Below, piece after piece: positions 14,609-24,800 of a stretch of DNA of 64,000 nucleotides. The position numbers and the translations under genes are program-made. Within the stretch, counting starts at the first letter, position 1. Each line of letters starts with the position of its first letter. This DNA is from Streptomyces rugosispiralis. GTDB lineage: Bacteria; Actinomycetota; Actinomycetes; Streptomycetales; Streptomycetaceae. The notes under the pieces were generated by a model. The model had not been told where the DNA came from, did not search any database, and saw nothing but the letters and a program-made list of their open reading frames with translations. The stretch is taken from assembly GCF_024505145.1 (NCBI RefSeq), contig NZ_JANIAA010000030.1, positions 62,001-126,000 on the forward strand, read 5' to 3'.

Positions 14609-17086
14609 TCACTGCCCGGCCCGTGACGGCGCCACGCGGTGCGCGGCCGTCGGCAGGGTGAGGGTCACGGAGAAGGCGCCGCCGGTCGTGGTGTGCTCCA
14701 GGGTGCCGCCCATCGCCTCACCGAGGTCGCGGGACAGCCGCAGGGGCAGGGTGTCGCCCCGGGCGGGGGCGCGGGCCGCCCCGGGCGCGGAGCCGTCCGT
14801 GATGCGGATCCTCAGACGGCCCCGCCGGGCCTCGGCCGTGAGGGTGGGGGGCGCTTCGGGCGGGCTGTGGCGCAGGGCGTCGGCCGCGAGCGCGGTGAGG
14901 ACGCGGGTGAGGAGCGCGGCGTCGGCGAGGACGTACGGCGGCTGCTCCGGAAGCCGCAGGACGAGGGTGTGGCCGCCGGTCCCGAGGTCGTCCAGCGCGG
15001 CCGTCAGCGCCTCGTCCAGGTCGACCGGGCGGAGGTAGAGGTCCAGCGCCCCGGCGTGCAACCGGCCGAGGTCGTCCAGGTCGGTGAGGAGCTGGGTGGC
15101 GCGGCGCACCGCCGACCGGGCGGTGGCCACGCGCCGGATCTCCGCGGCCGAGCCGGGGCGCAGCCGGACGAGCGCCTCCTCGGCCGCGCGCAGCGGCGCC
15201 CGCAGATCGTGGCTCGCGGTGAGGAGCAGCGAGGCGCGGGTGCGCTCGGCGGCGGCGAGGGTGTCGGTCTCGGCGGCGTGCCGGGTGAGCCGGCCCTGGG
15301 TGTGCGCGATGCCGATCTGCGTGGCGCAGGCGGTGAGGATGCGCTGGTCGTCCCCGCTGAGGCCATGGCCGCGGGCGGCCAGGGTGAGGCCGTCGGCGAT
15401 GGGGGCCTCCACCTCGCCCTCGTAGGGCCGCTCGGGCGGTCGCTCACCGGTGCTGGCGACGACGTACCAGCGGGGCTCGGCGGCATGGCCCGGTTCGCGC
15501 TGGAGCAGGCTGAGCGAGGTCAGGGAGAAGTACTCCCGCACCTGCTCCAGCAGGGCGGGCAGATCCTGGCCGCGCGCCATGGCGGCCGCGAGCCGGCTCA
15601 GGGCGCGTGCCTCGGACGTGGCGCGCAGCGCCTGTCTGGTGCGGCGGGCGGCCGTGCCCGCGGCGGCCCCGACCAGCCATGCGGCGGTGAGGAAGACGAC
15701 CAGCGCCACGATGTCGACGGGGCGGATGACCTTCAGGGAGTGCAGCGGCGAGGTGAAGTAGTAGTCGGCGAGCAGCCCCGCCACGACCGCCGTGGCCAGC
15801 GCGGGGTACACACCGCCGACGAGTGCGGCCACGACCACGGCGAGCAGATAGCTCATCAGGGCGCCGGGCAGACCGACCCGGTCGCGCACCGCGATCAGTA
15901 CCAGCGTGAGGAGGGGCAGCAGCACCGCGGCTCCGGCCGTCGCGGACCACAGCCGCGCCGGTCCGGTGCCCCGCGGCGGCCGGGGCAGCCGGGGCGAGGC
16001 GGCCCCGGCGGCCTGCTCGTGGGTGACGATGTGGACGTCGATGGGGCCGGACCCGTGGATCGTCCGCTGTCCCACACCGGCCCGCAGCAGCAGCGAGAAC
16101 CGCCCGCGGCGGCTGGCGCCCAGCACGATCTGGGTGACGTTCTCGGCCTCGGCGAACCGCAGCAGCGCCTCGGGGACGTCCTCACCCGTGGTCTGGTGGT
16201 AGCTGCCGCCCAGCGACTCCACCAGGGCCCGCAGCCCGGCCAGCGCCCCCGGGGTCGGCTGGGCGAGCCCGTCGCCGGGGGCCACGTGCAGGGCCAGCAG
16301 TTCGCTGCCGGGTGTCCGGGCGGTGATCCGGGCCGCGCGGCGGATCAGCGTCTCGCCCTCGGGGCCGCCGGTCAGGCCGACCATGATGCGCTCCCGGGTC
16401 TCCCAGGGGGCGGTGATGCCGTGCTCGGCGCGGTAGCGCTGCAGCCCCTCCTCGACCCGGTCGGCGAGCCACAGCAACGCGAGCTCGCGCAGCGCGGTGA
16501 GGTTGCCCAGCCGGAAGTAGTGGGTCAGGGCGCCCTCGACGCGATCCGGTGGGTAGACGTCGCCGTGCACCAGACGGCGGCGCAGCGTCTCCGGCAACAG
16601 GTCGACCAGCTCGATCTGGTCGGCGCGGCGCGCCACCTCGTCGGGCAGTGTCTCGTGCTGGACGACGCCGGTGATCTGCCGTACGACGTCGTTCAGTGAC
16701 TCCAGGTGCTGGATGTTGAGGGTGGTGACCACATCGGTCCCGGCGTCGAGGAGTTCCTCGATGTCCTGGCAGCGCTTGGTGTTGCGCGAGCCGGGGACGT
16801 TGGTGTGGGCCAGCTCGTCGACCAGGGCCACCTGGGGGTGGCGGGCCAGCACCGCGTCCAGGTCCAGCTCGGTGAAGGCGGCTCCCCGGTGCGTCAGGGT
16901 GCGCCGGGGGACGGTCTCCAGCCCCTCGGCCAGGGCCGCGGTCGGCCGCCGCCCATGCGGTTCGACCAGGCCGATCACCACGTCGGCGCCCTGGGCGCGC
17001 AGCCGCTGGCCCTCCCGCAGCATGGCGTAGGTCTTCCCGACCCCGGGCGCCGCCCCGAGATGGATCCGCAATCGTCCGCGTGTCAT
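14609..17086 (-). CDS. kdpD: KdpD-type sensor histidine kinase with degenerate ATP-binding boxes
   Basis: An 825-residue KdpD homologue: N-terminal KdpD domain with Walker-type GAAPGVGKTYAML and VDELAHTNVPGSRNTKRCQD, a Usp domain (about 250-370), four membrane helices (about 390-495), GAF region and a histidine-kinase core. The H-box is intact (TASHDLRAPLRAAEEAL). The catalytic part departs from the family: the N-box is LAADALRHSP, with Asp for the expected Asn, G1 reads ITDGSAPG, and the GLGLxL-type G2 box is replaced by RGDTLPLRLSR. ATG 17086 has AGGAGG 6 nt upstream. It is divergent from the SAV_915/lysA-like genes, 3 kb from kdpFABC and followed 71 bp later by gvpO on the same strand. No kdpE is seen nearby. 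Confidence 0.88.
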   Translation of the reverse strand: MTRGRLRIHLGAAPGVGKTYAMLREGQRLRAQGADVVIGLVEPHGRRPTAALAEGLETVPRRTLTHRGAAFTELDLDAVLARHPQVALVDELAHTNVPGSRNTKRCQDIEELLDAGTDVVTTLNIQHLESLNDVVRQITGVVQHETLPDEVARRADQIELVDLLPETLRRRLVHGDVYPPDRVEGALTHYFRLGNLTALRELALLWLADRVEEGLQRYRAEHGITAPWETRERIMVGLTGGPEGETLIRRAARITARTPGSELLALHVAPGDGLAQPTPGALAGLRALVESLGGSYHQTTGEDVPEALLRFAEAENVTQIVLGASRRGRFSLLLRAGVGQRTIHGSGPIDVHIVTHEQAAGAASPRLPRPPRGTGPARLWSATAGAAVLLPLLTLVLIAVRDRVGLPGALMSYLLAVVVAALVGGVYPALATAVVAGLLADYYFTSPLHSLKVIRPVDIVALVVFLTAAWLVGAAAGTAARRTRQALRATSEARALSRLAAAMARGQDLPALLEQVREYFSLTSLSLLQREPGHAAEPRWYVVASTGERPPERPYEGEVEAPIADGLTLAARGHGLSGDDQRILTACATQIGIAHTQGRLTRHAAETDTLAAAERTRASLLLTASHDLRAPLRAAEEALVRLRPGSAAEIRRVATARSAVRRATQLLTDLDDLGRLHAGALDLYLRPVDLDEALTAALDDLGTGGHTLVLRLPEQPPYVLADAALLTRVLTALAADALRHSPPEAPPTLTAEARRGRLRIRITDGSAPGAARAPARGDTLPLRLSRDLGEAMGGTLEHTTTGGAFSVTLTLPTAAHRVAPSRAGQ

Positions 17087-17135
17087 CGACGGCCTCCTGT
17101 GCACCCTGCCGCGGCCACGCCTCTCGCACTTCCAT

Positions 17136-17192
17136 GGTGCGCCCGGGGGGCCGTGCCGGCGTCGGTGCGCCCGGGGGGGCCGTGCCAGCGTC
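17136..17192. repeat. tandem duplication in the kdpD upstream region
   Basis: Two adjacent copies of a 28-29 nt unit (17136-17163 and 17164-17192) differ by one extra G in a G-run and one G-to-A change. Each starts GGTGCGCCCGGGGGG. They lie 50-106 bp upstream of the kdpD start and 145-200 bp upstream of the divergent gene. They could be regulator sites or a recent slip duplication. Confidence 0.7.
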
Positions 17193-17336
17193 GCGTCAAG
17201 ACTTCCCGTCCCCGCGTCAGCGTCCCGTCAGGGACGGGGCCCCGGGGTGGGGCGCGGGAATTAGCGTCCTGTCCCGGCCCCGGCTCCGGTCCCCCTGTCC
17301 GGTGCGGGGCCCTCCCCTCGCCCCTGGAGGCACGTC

Positions 17337-18005
17337 ATGAACGACCGTCTGTACGGAGACGACCCCGAGCCCGACGAACCCGTCCCGGCCGGACGGGGAC
17401 GCGTCCTGTACGTCCCCGTCCGGCCGGGACCCGCCGGCTGCGCCGTGCGTCTCTTCCGTACGCCGCACGGTGGCCGCACCGCGGTCGGCTTCTCCACCCG
17501 GCGGCGGCTGGCCGCGGTCCTCGGCGCCCGGCAGCCGTGGGTCCGGCTCGGCGAACCGGCGCTGCGCGCCCTCGCCGAGCCGCTCGGCGCCGTCTCGCTC
17601 ACCGTGGACCCGCGGCTCACGGTCCGCGACCTCGCACCCCCGACCCCGGAGCGCCGCCACACCACCGCCCTCGCGCCTCGGACCCCGAAGCGCCGCCACA
17701 CCACCGCCCTCGCCGCCACACCCCCGACCCCGGAGCGCCGCCACACCACCACGCCCGCGTCTCGGACCCCGGAGTGCCGCAGCGCCACCGCCCTCGCCGC
17801 CACACCCCCGACCCCGGAACACCGCCACACCACCACACCCGCACTCACACCACCGGCGCCACCGGCACCATCGGCACCACCGGCACCATCGGCGCCTCCG
17901 CGCCGCCGCGTCACCACGTCCGCATGGCGCCCGCGGGCCGTCGGTGCCATGCGGGTGGCGGGGGTCGCGGCGCTCGCCGGGGTTCTCGGCGCATGGCTCG
18001 GCTGA
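17337..18005 (+). CDS. SAV_915-type hypothetical protein with repeat-expanded linker and C-terminal membrane helix
   Basis: A 222-residue protein of unknown function. Residues 20-100 resemble the small SAV_915 family (GRVLYVPVRPGPAGCAVRLF, TAVGFSTRRRLAAVLG, RLGEPALRALAEPLGA, VSLTVDPRL). Residues 101-185 are a degenerate repeat built on TPERRHTT and a Pro/Ala-rich stretch. The end (MRVAGVAALAGVLGAWLG) could be a membrane anchor or cleavable tail. It starts 251 bp from the divergent kdpD and its stop is 11 bp before the lysA-like gene, so those two are probably one transcript. The repeat makes the middle of the protein low complexity; the coding frame stays open, but the biological length may vary between strains. 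Confidence 0.6.
   Translation: MNDRLYGDDPEPDEPVPAGRGRVLYVPVRPGPAGCAVRLFRTPHGGRTAVGFSTRRRLAAVLGARQPWVRLGEPALRALAEPLGAVSLTVDPRLTVRDLAPPTPERRHTTALAPRTPKRRHTTALAATPPTPERRHTTTPASRTPECRSATALAATPPTPEHRHTTTPALTPPAPPAPSAPPAPSAPPRRRVTTSAWRPRAVGAMRVAGVAALAGVLGAWLG
17631..17842 (+). repeat. degenerate ~39-bp tandem repeat inside the SAV_915-type gene
   Basis: About five imperfect copies of a unit built on CCCCGACCCCGGAGCGCCGC followed by CACACCACC are laid head to tail. Each encodes a version of TPERRHTTALA. Units vary from about 39 to 45 nt but keep the reading frame. Typical of slip-strand expansion. Confidence 0.7.
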
Positions 18006-18016
18006 GGGAGGACGCC

Positions 18017-19372
18017 ATGGTCACGCCACTGATCCCGGGCCCCGCGCACCCCGCGCCCCACACCCCGCCCCGCGACGGCGCGCTGTCCGTCTGGCCCGCC
18101 TCCACCGTCCCGCTCGCCGATGGCGACCTGGCCGTCGGCGGAGTGTCGCTCACCGAACTCGCGGACCGCTTCGGCACCCCGGTGTACCTCCTCGACGAGG
18201 CCGAGGTGCGGGCCCGCTGCCGCGCCTACCGCGACGCCTTCCCGGAGACCGCCGTCCTCTACGCCGCCAAGGCGTTCCTCTGCCGCGCGATGGCGCACTG
18301 GGCGGAGGAGGAGGGCCTGGGCCTGGACGTGTGCTCGGCCGGAGAGCTGGAGCTCGCGGTCACCACCGGTTTCCCGCCCGAGCACATCGTGCTGCACGGC
18401 AACGCCAAGAGCCCGTACGACCTCCAGACCGCCCTGCGCCTCGGGGTCGGGCGCATCGTCATCGACAGCCCCTCGGAGATCGCCCGGCTGGCCGTCGCCG
18501 TACCCGAGGGCAGCCGCCAGAAGGTCATGGTCCGGGTCGCGCCGGGCATCGCCGCGGGCGGCCACGCCAAGGTCCGTACCGGCACCGACGACCAGAAGTT
18601 CGGCCTGTCGCTCACCGACGGCTCGGCGCACCACGCCATCGCCCGGATCCTCGACCAGCCGCGCCTGGAACTGGTGGGCCTGCACTGCCATCTGGGCTCC
18701 CAGATCACCTCCGCCAAGCCCTATCTGGCGGCGGTACGGCGCATGGTCGGGCTGCTGGCCAGGGTCCGGGACCAGCACGGGGTCACCCTCCCCGAGCTGG
18801 ATCTGGGCGGTGGGCACGGCATCGCCTACCGCCCCGGCGAGCCCGCCCTCGACATCGCCGCGCTCGGGCCCCGGCTGCGCGCCGAACTCGCCGACGGCTG
18901 CGCGGCGGCCGGACTGCCCGTGCCACGGCTGATCATCGAACCGGGCCGTGCCGTCGTCGGGCCGGCCGGGGTCGCGCTCTACCGGGTCCTGGCCGTCAAG
19001 CGCACCGGACACCGCACCTTCGTGGCCGTGGACGGCGGGATGAGCGACAACCCCCGCCCGGCGCTGTACGGAGTGCGCTACGCGCCCCGGCTCGTGGGCC
19101 GCGCGGGCACGGCGCCGCCCGCCCCCGCCACCGTGGCCGGGCGCCACTGCGAGGCCGGGGACGTGCTGGCGGGCGAGGCGGAGCTGCCGGGCGACATCCG
19201 CCCCGGCGATCTGCTCGCGGTACCGGTGGCCGGCGCGTACCACCTGTCCATGGCATCCGGCTACAACCTGGTCGGCCGCCCGCCGGTGGTCGCAGTGGCC
19301 GACGGCAGGGCGCGGCTGCTGATCCGGCGTGAGTCGCTGGACGACATCCGCGGCCGCGACGTCGGTCTGTAG
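18017..19372 (+). CDS. lysA: diaminopimelate decarboxylase-like PLP enzyme (LysA family)
   Basis: A 451-residue fold-III PLP decarboxylase. Visible: TPVYLLDEAEVRARC, VLYAAKAFLCRAM with the PLP-binding Lys, EEEGLGLDVCSAGELELA, ILHGN-like IVLHGNAKS, LVGLHCHLGSQIT, LDLGGGHGIAYRPGEP, IIEPGRAVVGPAG, VAVDGGMSDNPRPALYG, HCEAGDVLAG and ASGYNLVGRPPVV. All main LysA motifs are kept, so it may make L-lysine from meso-diaminopimelate. Its position outside a lysine or threonine operon suggests a second copy or a relative acting on another substrate. ATG 18017 follows GGAGG by 5 nt. Directly downstream come two strong hairpins. Confidence 0.85.
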   Translation: MVTPLIPGPAHPAPHTPPRDGALSVWPASTVPLADGDLAVGGVSLTELADRFGTPVYLLDEAEVRARCRAYRDAFPETAVLYAAKAFLCRAMAHWAEEEGLGLDVCSAGELELAVTTGFPPEHIVLHGNAKSPYDLQTALRLGVGRIVIDSPSEIARLAVAVPEGSRQKVMVRVAPGIAAGGHAKVRTGTDDQKFGLSLTDGSAHHAIARILDQPRLELVGLHCHLGSQITSAKPYLAAVRRMVGLLARVRDQHGVTLPELDLGGGHGIAYRPGEPALDIAALGPRLRAELADGCAAAGLPVPRLIIEPGRAVVGPAGVALYRVLAVKRTGHRTFVAVDGGMSDNPRPALYGVRYAPRLVGRAGTAPPAPATVAGRHCEAGDVLAGEAELPGDIRPGDLLAVPVAGAYHLSMASGYNLVGRPPVVAVADGRARLLIRRESLDDIRGRDVGL

Positions 19373-19383
19373 CCACCCGTGGC

Positions 19384-19424
19384 CACGGGAGCGGCAGCCG
19401 CGCCGAGCGGCAGCCGCTCCCGTG
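19384..19424 (+). terminator. hairpin terminator of the lysA-like gene
   Basis: A 12-bp perfect stem (CACGGGAGCGGC and complement) extended by an A/A mismatch and a further 5 bp, loop of 5 nt. It begins 11 nt after the lysA-like stop codon. Confidence 0.75.
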
Positions 19425-19482
19425 ACACGGCACTCCCATGCTGCATGCCCCATGCCCCATGCCCCGAGCCCCATGCCCCGTG

Positions 19483-19522
19483 CCCCGAGGAGGGGCGGCT
19501 GTCGCGCCGCCCCTCCTCGGGG
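19483..19522. terminator. 17-bp perfect hairpin
   Basis: CCCCGAGGAGGGGCGGC and its exact complement with a 6-nt loop (19500-19505). A second, very stable terminator-like stem 60 bp beyond the first, preceded by short CATGCCC direct repeats. Confidence 0.65.
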
Positions 19523-19648
19523 TGCCCGGTGCCCGGCCCCCGGGGCCGGTGGTACGCGGCGGAGAGAGCGGGGAGGGCGGAAGGCGGCGTTCCCACGGGG
19601 ACCGACGCGCACTCAGGTACGGTGCCGGGCACCGTGAACGCACCGGGC

Positions 19649-19683
19649 CGCGGTGTCCAGCGGCGATGGTGCTGGACACCGCG
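19649..19683. repeat. 13-bp perfect inverted repeat, 9-nt spacer
   Basis: CGCGGTGTCCAGC at 19649-19661 is exactly repeated inverted at 19671-19683. It is too far from the lysA-like gene to be its first terminator and 380 bp before kdpF. It may be an operator or a third stem. Confidence 0.55.
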
Positions 19684-19995
19684 CTGACACCTCACACCGC
19701 TGAGCGGCCGTTCCGCGGCTCTCTCCGCCGCGAGATCCCAACCTCGCACGGCGCGGCGGCGCGAGCCATGGGCCTTGTCGCCGCTCTGACGCCCCGCCCC
19801 CGGGGATTGACGCGGCGTTGACGGACCTACGCGGCCGGTGTCGGGGGAGCGTCGAGCCCCGGGCGCCCGGTGCCGGGAATTCCGGCTGCCGGTGGTGTGG
19901 AGGGGGCCCCGGGCCACCGCCCGTTCACTCCATCGGCCTGATTTGCGCGGGGACACCGCCGACGTCTCGGGCGGGGCGTCGGGGTCGCGCTAACA

Positions 19996-20043
19996 AGGGT
20001 CGTCGGTGGCCGAGGTGGTGAGCGGTCACGCCCTTACGACCCT
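19996..20043 (+). promoter_or_regulatory. structured leader just upstream of the kdp mini-ORFs
   Basis: AGGGTCGT at 19996-20003 pairs perfectly with ACGACCCT at 20036-20043. Inside, GTGA/TCAC (20018-20029) forms a small inner stem with a GCGG tetraloop. The structure ends 23 nt before the first mini-ORF ATG. It could be part of the mRNA leader of the kdp operon. I could not match it to a named riboswitch. Confidence 0.35.
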
Positions 20044-20066
20044 CAGCCGCCCGGGGTGGTGTCCGT

Positions 20067-20150
20067 ATGTCAGATGTGGTGTTCATCGTCCTGACCGTCG
20101 CCGTGTTCGCCGTCATCGGCGCCGTCGGGAGAGGCGCCGAGCGGCTGTGA
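20067..20150 (+). CDS. 27-residue single-helix membrane peptide upstream of kdpF
   Basis: An ORF from ATG 20067 encoding a peptide with one strongly hydrophobic helix (FIVLTVAVFAVIGAVG) and a short basic/acidic tail (RGAERL). Its stop overlaps the kdpF GTG (GTGA, 20147-20150), which is the same coupling used inside real operons. GGGGTGGT lies upstream as a weak ribosome binding site. Its size and topology resemble KdpF itself, so it may be a second small subunit of the Kdp complex or a regulatory peptide. I do not recognise it as a named family. Confidence 0.55.
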   Translation: MSDVVFIVLTVAVFAVIGAVGRGAERL

Positions 20151-20236
20151 GCGCCGACAACCTCGTCGGGCTGATCGTGGCCGCCGCCCTGCTCGGCTAT
20201 CTGGTGCTGGCCCTGATCTTCCCGGAGAGGTTCTAG
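20147..20236 (+). CDS. kdpF: potassium-transporting ATPase subunit KdpF
   Basis: A 29-residue KdpF: MSADNLVGLIVAAALLGYLV followed by LALIFPERF. The YLxxALxxPExF ending is the KdpF hallmark. KdpF stabilises the KdpABC complex in the membrane. GTG 20147 overlaps the preceding mini-ORF stop, and its own TAG overlaps the kdpA GTG by one base. Confidence 0.85.
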   Translation: MSADNLVGLIVAAALLGYLVLALIFPERF

Positions 20237-21899
20237 TGGGCGGCACCCTCGCGGGCTGGCTCCAGGTCCTGGCGCTGGTGGCGGCGCTGGCCCTCACCTA
20301 CCGGCCGCTGGGCGACGCGATCGCCCACGTCCTCACCGCGCCCCGGCATCTGCGCGCCGAGCGGCTGGTCTACCGGCTGGCGGGGGTGGACGGGAACGCC
20401 GATCAGCGGTGGAGCGCCTATCTGCGCGGGGTGCTCGCGTTCTCCGCGGTGTCGGTGCTCTTCCTGTACGGATTCCTGCGGCTGCAGAGCCATCTGCCGC
20501 TGTCGCTCGGCAGACCGCCGATGCCCGCGGACCAGTCCTTCAACACGGCCGCGTCCTTCGTCACCAACACCAACTGGCAGTCGTACTCCGGCGAGTCGGC
20601 CCTGGGGCATCTGGTGCAGATGGCCGGGCTCGCGGTGCAGAACTTCGTCTCGGCGGCCGTGGGCATCGCCGTCGTCGCCGCGCTGATCCGCGGTTTCACC
20701 CGTACCGAGACCGACCGAGTCGGCAACTTCTGGGTGGATCTGACGCGGATCGTGCTGCGGGTCCTCCTCCCGCTCGCGTTCGTCTTCGCGATCGTGCTGG
20801 TGGCGGGCGGTGTGATCCAGAACTTCCACGGTGTGGAGTCGATCCCGACCATCGCCGGGGAGCACCAGAGCGTCGTCGGAGGCCCGGTGGCCTCCCAGGA
20901 GGTCATCAAGGAGCTGGGCACCAACGGCGGCGGCTTCTACAACGCCAACTCCAGCCACCCCTTCGAGAACCCCAACGCCTTCACCAACTGGCTGGAGATC
21001 TATCTGCTGCTGGCGATCGCCTTCGCACTGCCGCGCACCTTCGGCCGGATGGCCGGCGACCACCGGCAGGGGTACGCGATCGTGGCGGTCATGGCGCTGA
21101 TCTGGGCCGCCTCGGTCGCCGTCGTCACCGTCAACGAACTGCACGGCGTCAGCAGCCGGGCGGGCCATGCGGCGGGCGGCATGGCGGAGGGCAAGGAGCA
21201 GCGGTTCGGCGTCTGGGCCTCGGCCCTCTTCGCCGCCGCCACCACCCTCACCTCAACCGGCGCGACCGACTCCGCCCATGACTCGTACTCGCCGTTCGGC
21301 GGCGGGATGACGATCCTCAACATGATGCTGGGCGAAATCGCGCCCGGCGGCACCGGATCCGGCCTCTACGGCATGCTCGTCCTCGCGGTCGTCGCGGTCT
21401 TCGTGGCCGGGCTGATGGTCGGGCGCACCCCCGAGTACCTGGGCAAGAAGCTGCGCGGGCGGGAGATGAAGTTCGCCTCCCTGTACATCCTGGCCACCCC
21501 GGCGGTGGTGCTGATCGGCGCGGGTCTCGCGATGGCGCGGCCGGGGGAACGCGCCGGGATGCTCAATCCCGGGCCGCACGGCTTCTCCGAGGTGCTGTAC
21601 GCCTTCACCTCGGCGGGCAACAACAACGGCTCCGCCTTCGCCGGGCTCTCCGTCGACACCGCCTGGTACAACACCGTGCTCGCCCTGGTCATGCTCTTCG
21701 GCCGATTCCTGCCGATGGTGTTCGTCCTGGCGCTGGCCGGTTCGCTCGCCGGGCAGGCTCCGGTGCCGGTCACGGCCGGGACCCTGCCCACCCACCGGCC
21801 GCAGTTCGTCGGTCTGCTGACGGCCGTGGTCCTCATCGTCGTCGGCCTCACCTACTTCCCCGCTCTCTCGCTGGGACCGCTCGCGGAAGGGCTCCAGTG

Positions 21900-21900
<1 letters not shown>
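20236..21900 (+). CDS. kdpA: potassium-transporting ATPase, K+-binding subunit KdpA
   Basis: A 554-residue polytopic membrane protein with KdpA features: YRPLGDAIAHVLTAPRHLRAE at the N-terminus, QSFNTAASFVTNTNWQSY, the GTNGGGFYNANSSHPFENPN pore segment, MMLGEIAPGGTGSGLYG, LGKKLRGREMKFASLY and TSAGNNNGSAFAGL. It forms the selective K+ channel-like subunit of the Kdp P-type ATPase. Length is normal. GTG 20236 shares one base with the kdpF stop. It is coupled to kdpB. Confidence 0.97.
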
Positions 21901-23966
<2,066 letters not shown>

Positions 23967-24005
23967 CCGACGACCCGCCAGGACGGTCTGGCAGAAGGCG
24001 CCACC

Positions 24006-24635
24006 ATGGCCAAGTCGCTTCCCCTCGTGGTCCGCAACCACCTGACCGCCCTGCGGATCCTGATCGTGCTCACCCTCGTCACCGGCGCCCTCTATCCGCT
24101 GGCCGTCACCGGCGTGGCCCAGGGCGCCTTCCCGTACCAGGCCGACGGCTCACGGATCACCCGGCACGGCACGGTCATGGGCTCCACCCTCCTCGGCCAG
24201 AACTTCGCCCTGCCCGGGGAGCGCCCGGGGGGCTCCGGCCGGGCGCCCCGGCCCGATCCCGCGTGGTTCCAGCCCCGTCCGTCCGCCGGCGGATACGACC
24301 CGCTGGCCTCCGGCGCCTCCAACCTCGGCCCCAACAACCCGGTCCTGGTGCGGACGGTCGAGGCGCGGCGCGCCGCGGTCGCGCGGTTCGACGGTGTCGC
24401 CCCCGGGGACGTCCCCGCGGACGCGGTCACCGCCTCCGGCTCCGGCCTGGATCCGCACATCTCCGCGGCGTACGCCTACGAGCAGGTGAACCGGGTGGCC
24501 AGGGCGCGCGGTCTGCGTCCGGCGACCGTGCACGCGCTCGTCACCGCCCATGTCCAGGACCGCGTCCTCGGCTTCCTGGGCGAGCGGCGGGTGAACGTCG
24601 TCCAGCTCAACGCGGCGCTGGCCGGCCGCGGATGA
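24006..24635 (+). CDS. kdpC: potassium-transporting ATPase subunit KdpC
   Basis: A 209-residue KdpC with one N-terminal membrane helix (LRILIVLTLVTGALYPLAVT), LGQNFALPG, PDPAWFQPRPSAGGYDPLASGASNLGP-like segment around residue 85, ASGSGLDPHISAAYAYEQVNR and VNVVQLNAAL at the end. Starts 39 nt after kdpB. Last gene of kdpFABC; the DNA-binding kdpE is not adjacent. The 165 bp between it and the convergent zwf gene show no clear gene. Confidence 0.95.
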   Translation: MAKSLPLVVRNHLTALRILIVLTLVTGALYPLAVTGVAQGAFPYQADGSRITRHGTVMGSTLLGQNFALPGERPGGSGRAPRPDPAWFQPRPSAGGYDPLASGASNLGPNNPVLVRTVEARRAAVARFDGVAPGDVPADAVTASGSGLDPHISAAYAYEQVNRVARARGLRPATVHALVTAHVQDRVLGFLGERRVNVVQLNAALAGRG

Positions 24636-24800
24636 GGCGCCCGCTGTTTCGCGCCGGTCGTGGTCACCCGTGCTCGCGGCATTTCGAACAAGTGCCGATC
24701 GTCGTGCGAGGGACGGCCCCACTCGGTGTCGCGGTACGCCCCCATCGCCGCGGAGCTCAGCGCCCATGGGCAGCGCGGGTCGGTCATGCGCCGGTCCCCG

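Larger units (their letters stand above)
19373..20066. other. 694-bp gene-free region with several inverted repeats
   Basis: No protein gene is supported here. It contains three strong hairpins listed separately (19384-19424, 19483-19522, 19649-19683), a run of CATGCCC/CCATGCCCC short direct repeats at about 19437-19486, two TTGACG-type -35-like hexamers near 19807 and 19817, and the folded leader ahead of the kdp operon. The kdp promoter must lie in its 3' half. Confidence 0.6.

Noticed and set aside
19900..20066. c-di-AMP (ydaO-type) or other known riboswitch ahead of kdp
   Set aside because: There is a stem at 19996-20043, but I could not find the conserved loops of a named riboswitch class. 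A covariance-model search would decide.
24636..24800. Possible small gene or terminator between kdpC and zwf
   Set aside because: Frames here are short and lack ribosome binding sites; no inverted repeat of more than a few base pairs is evident.
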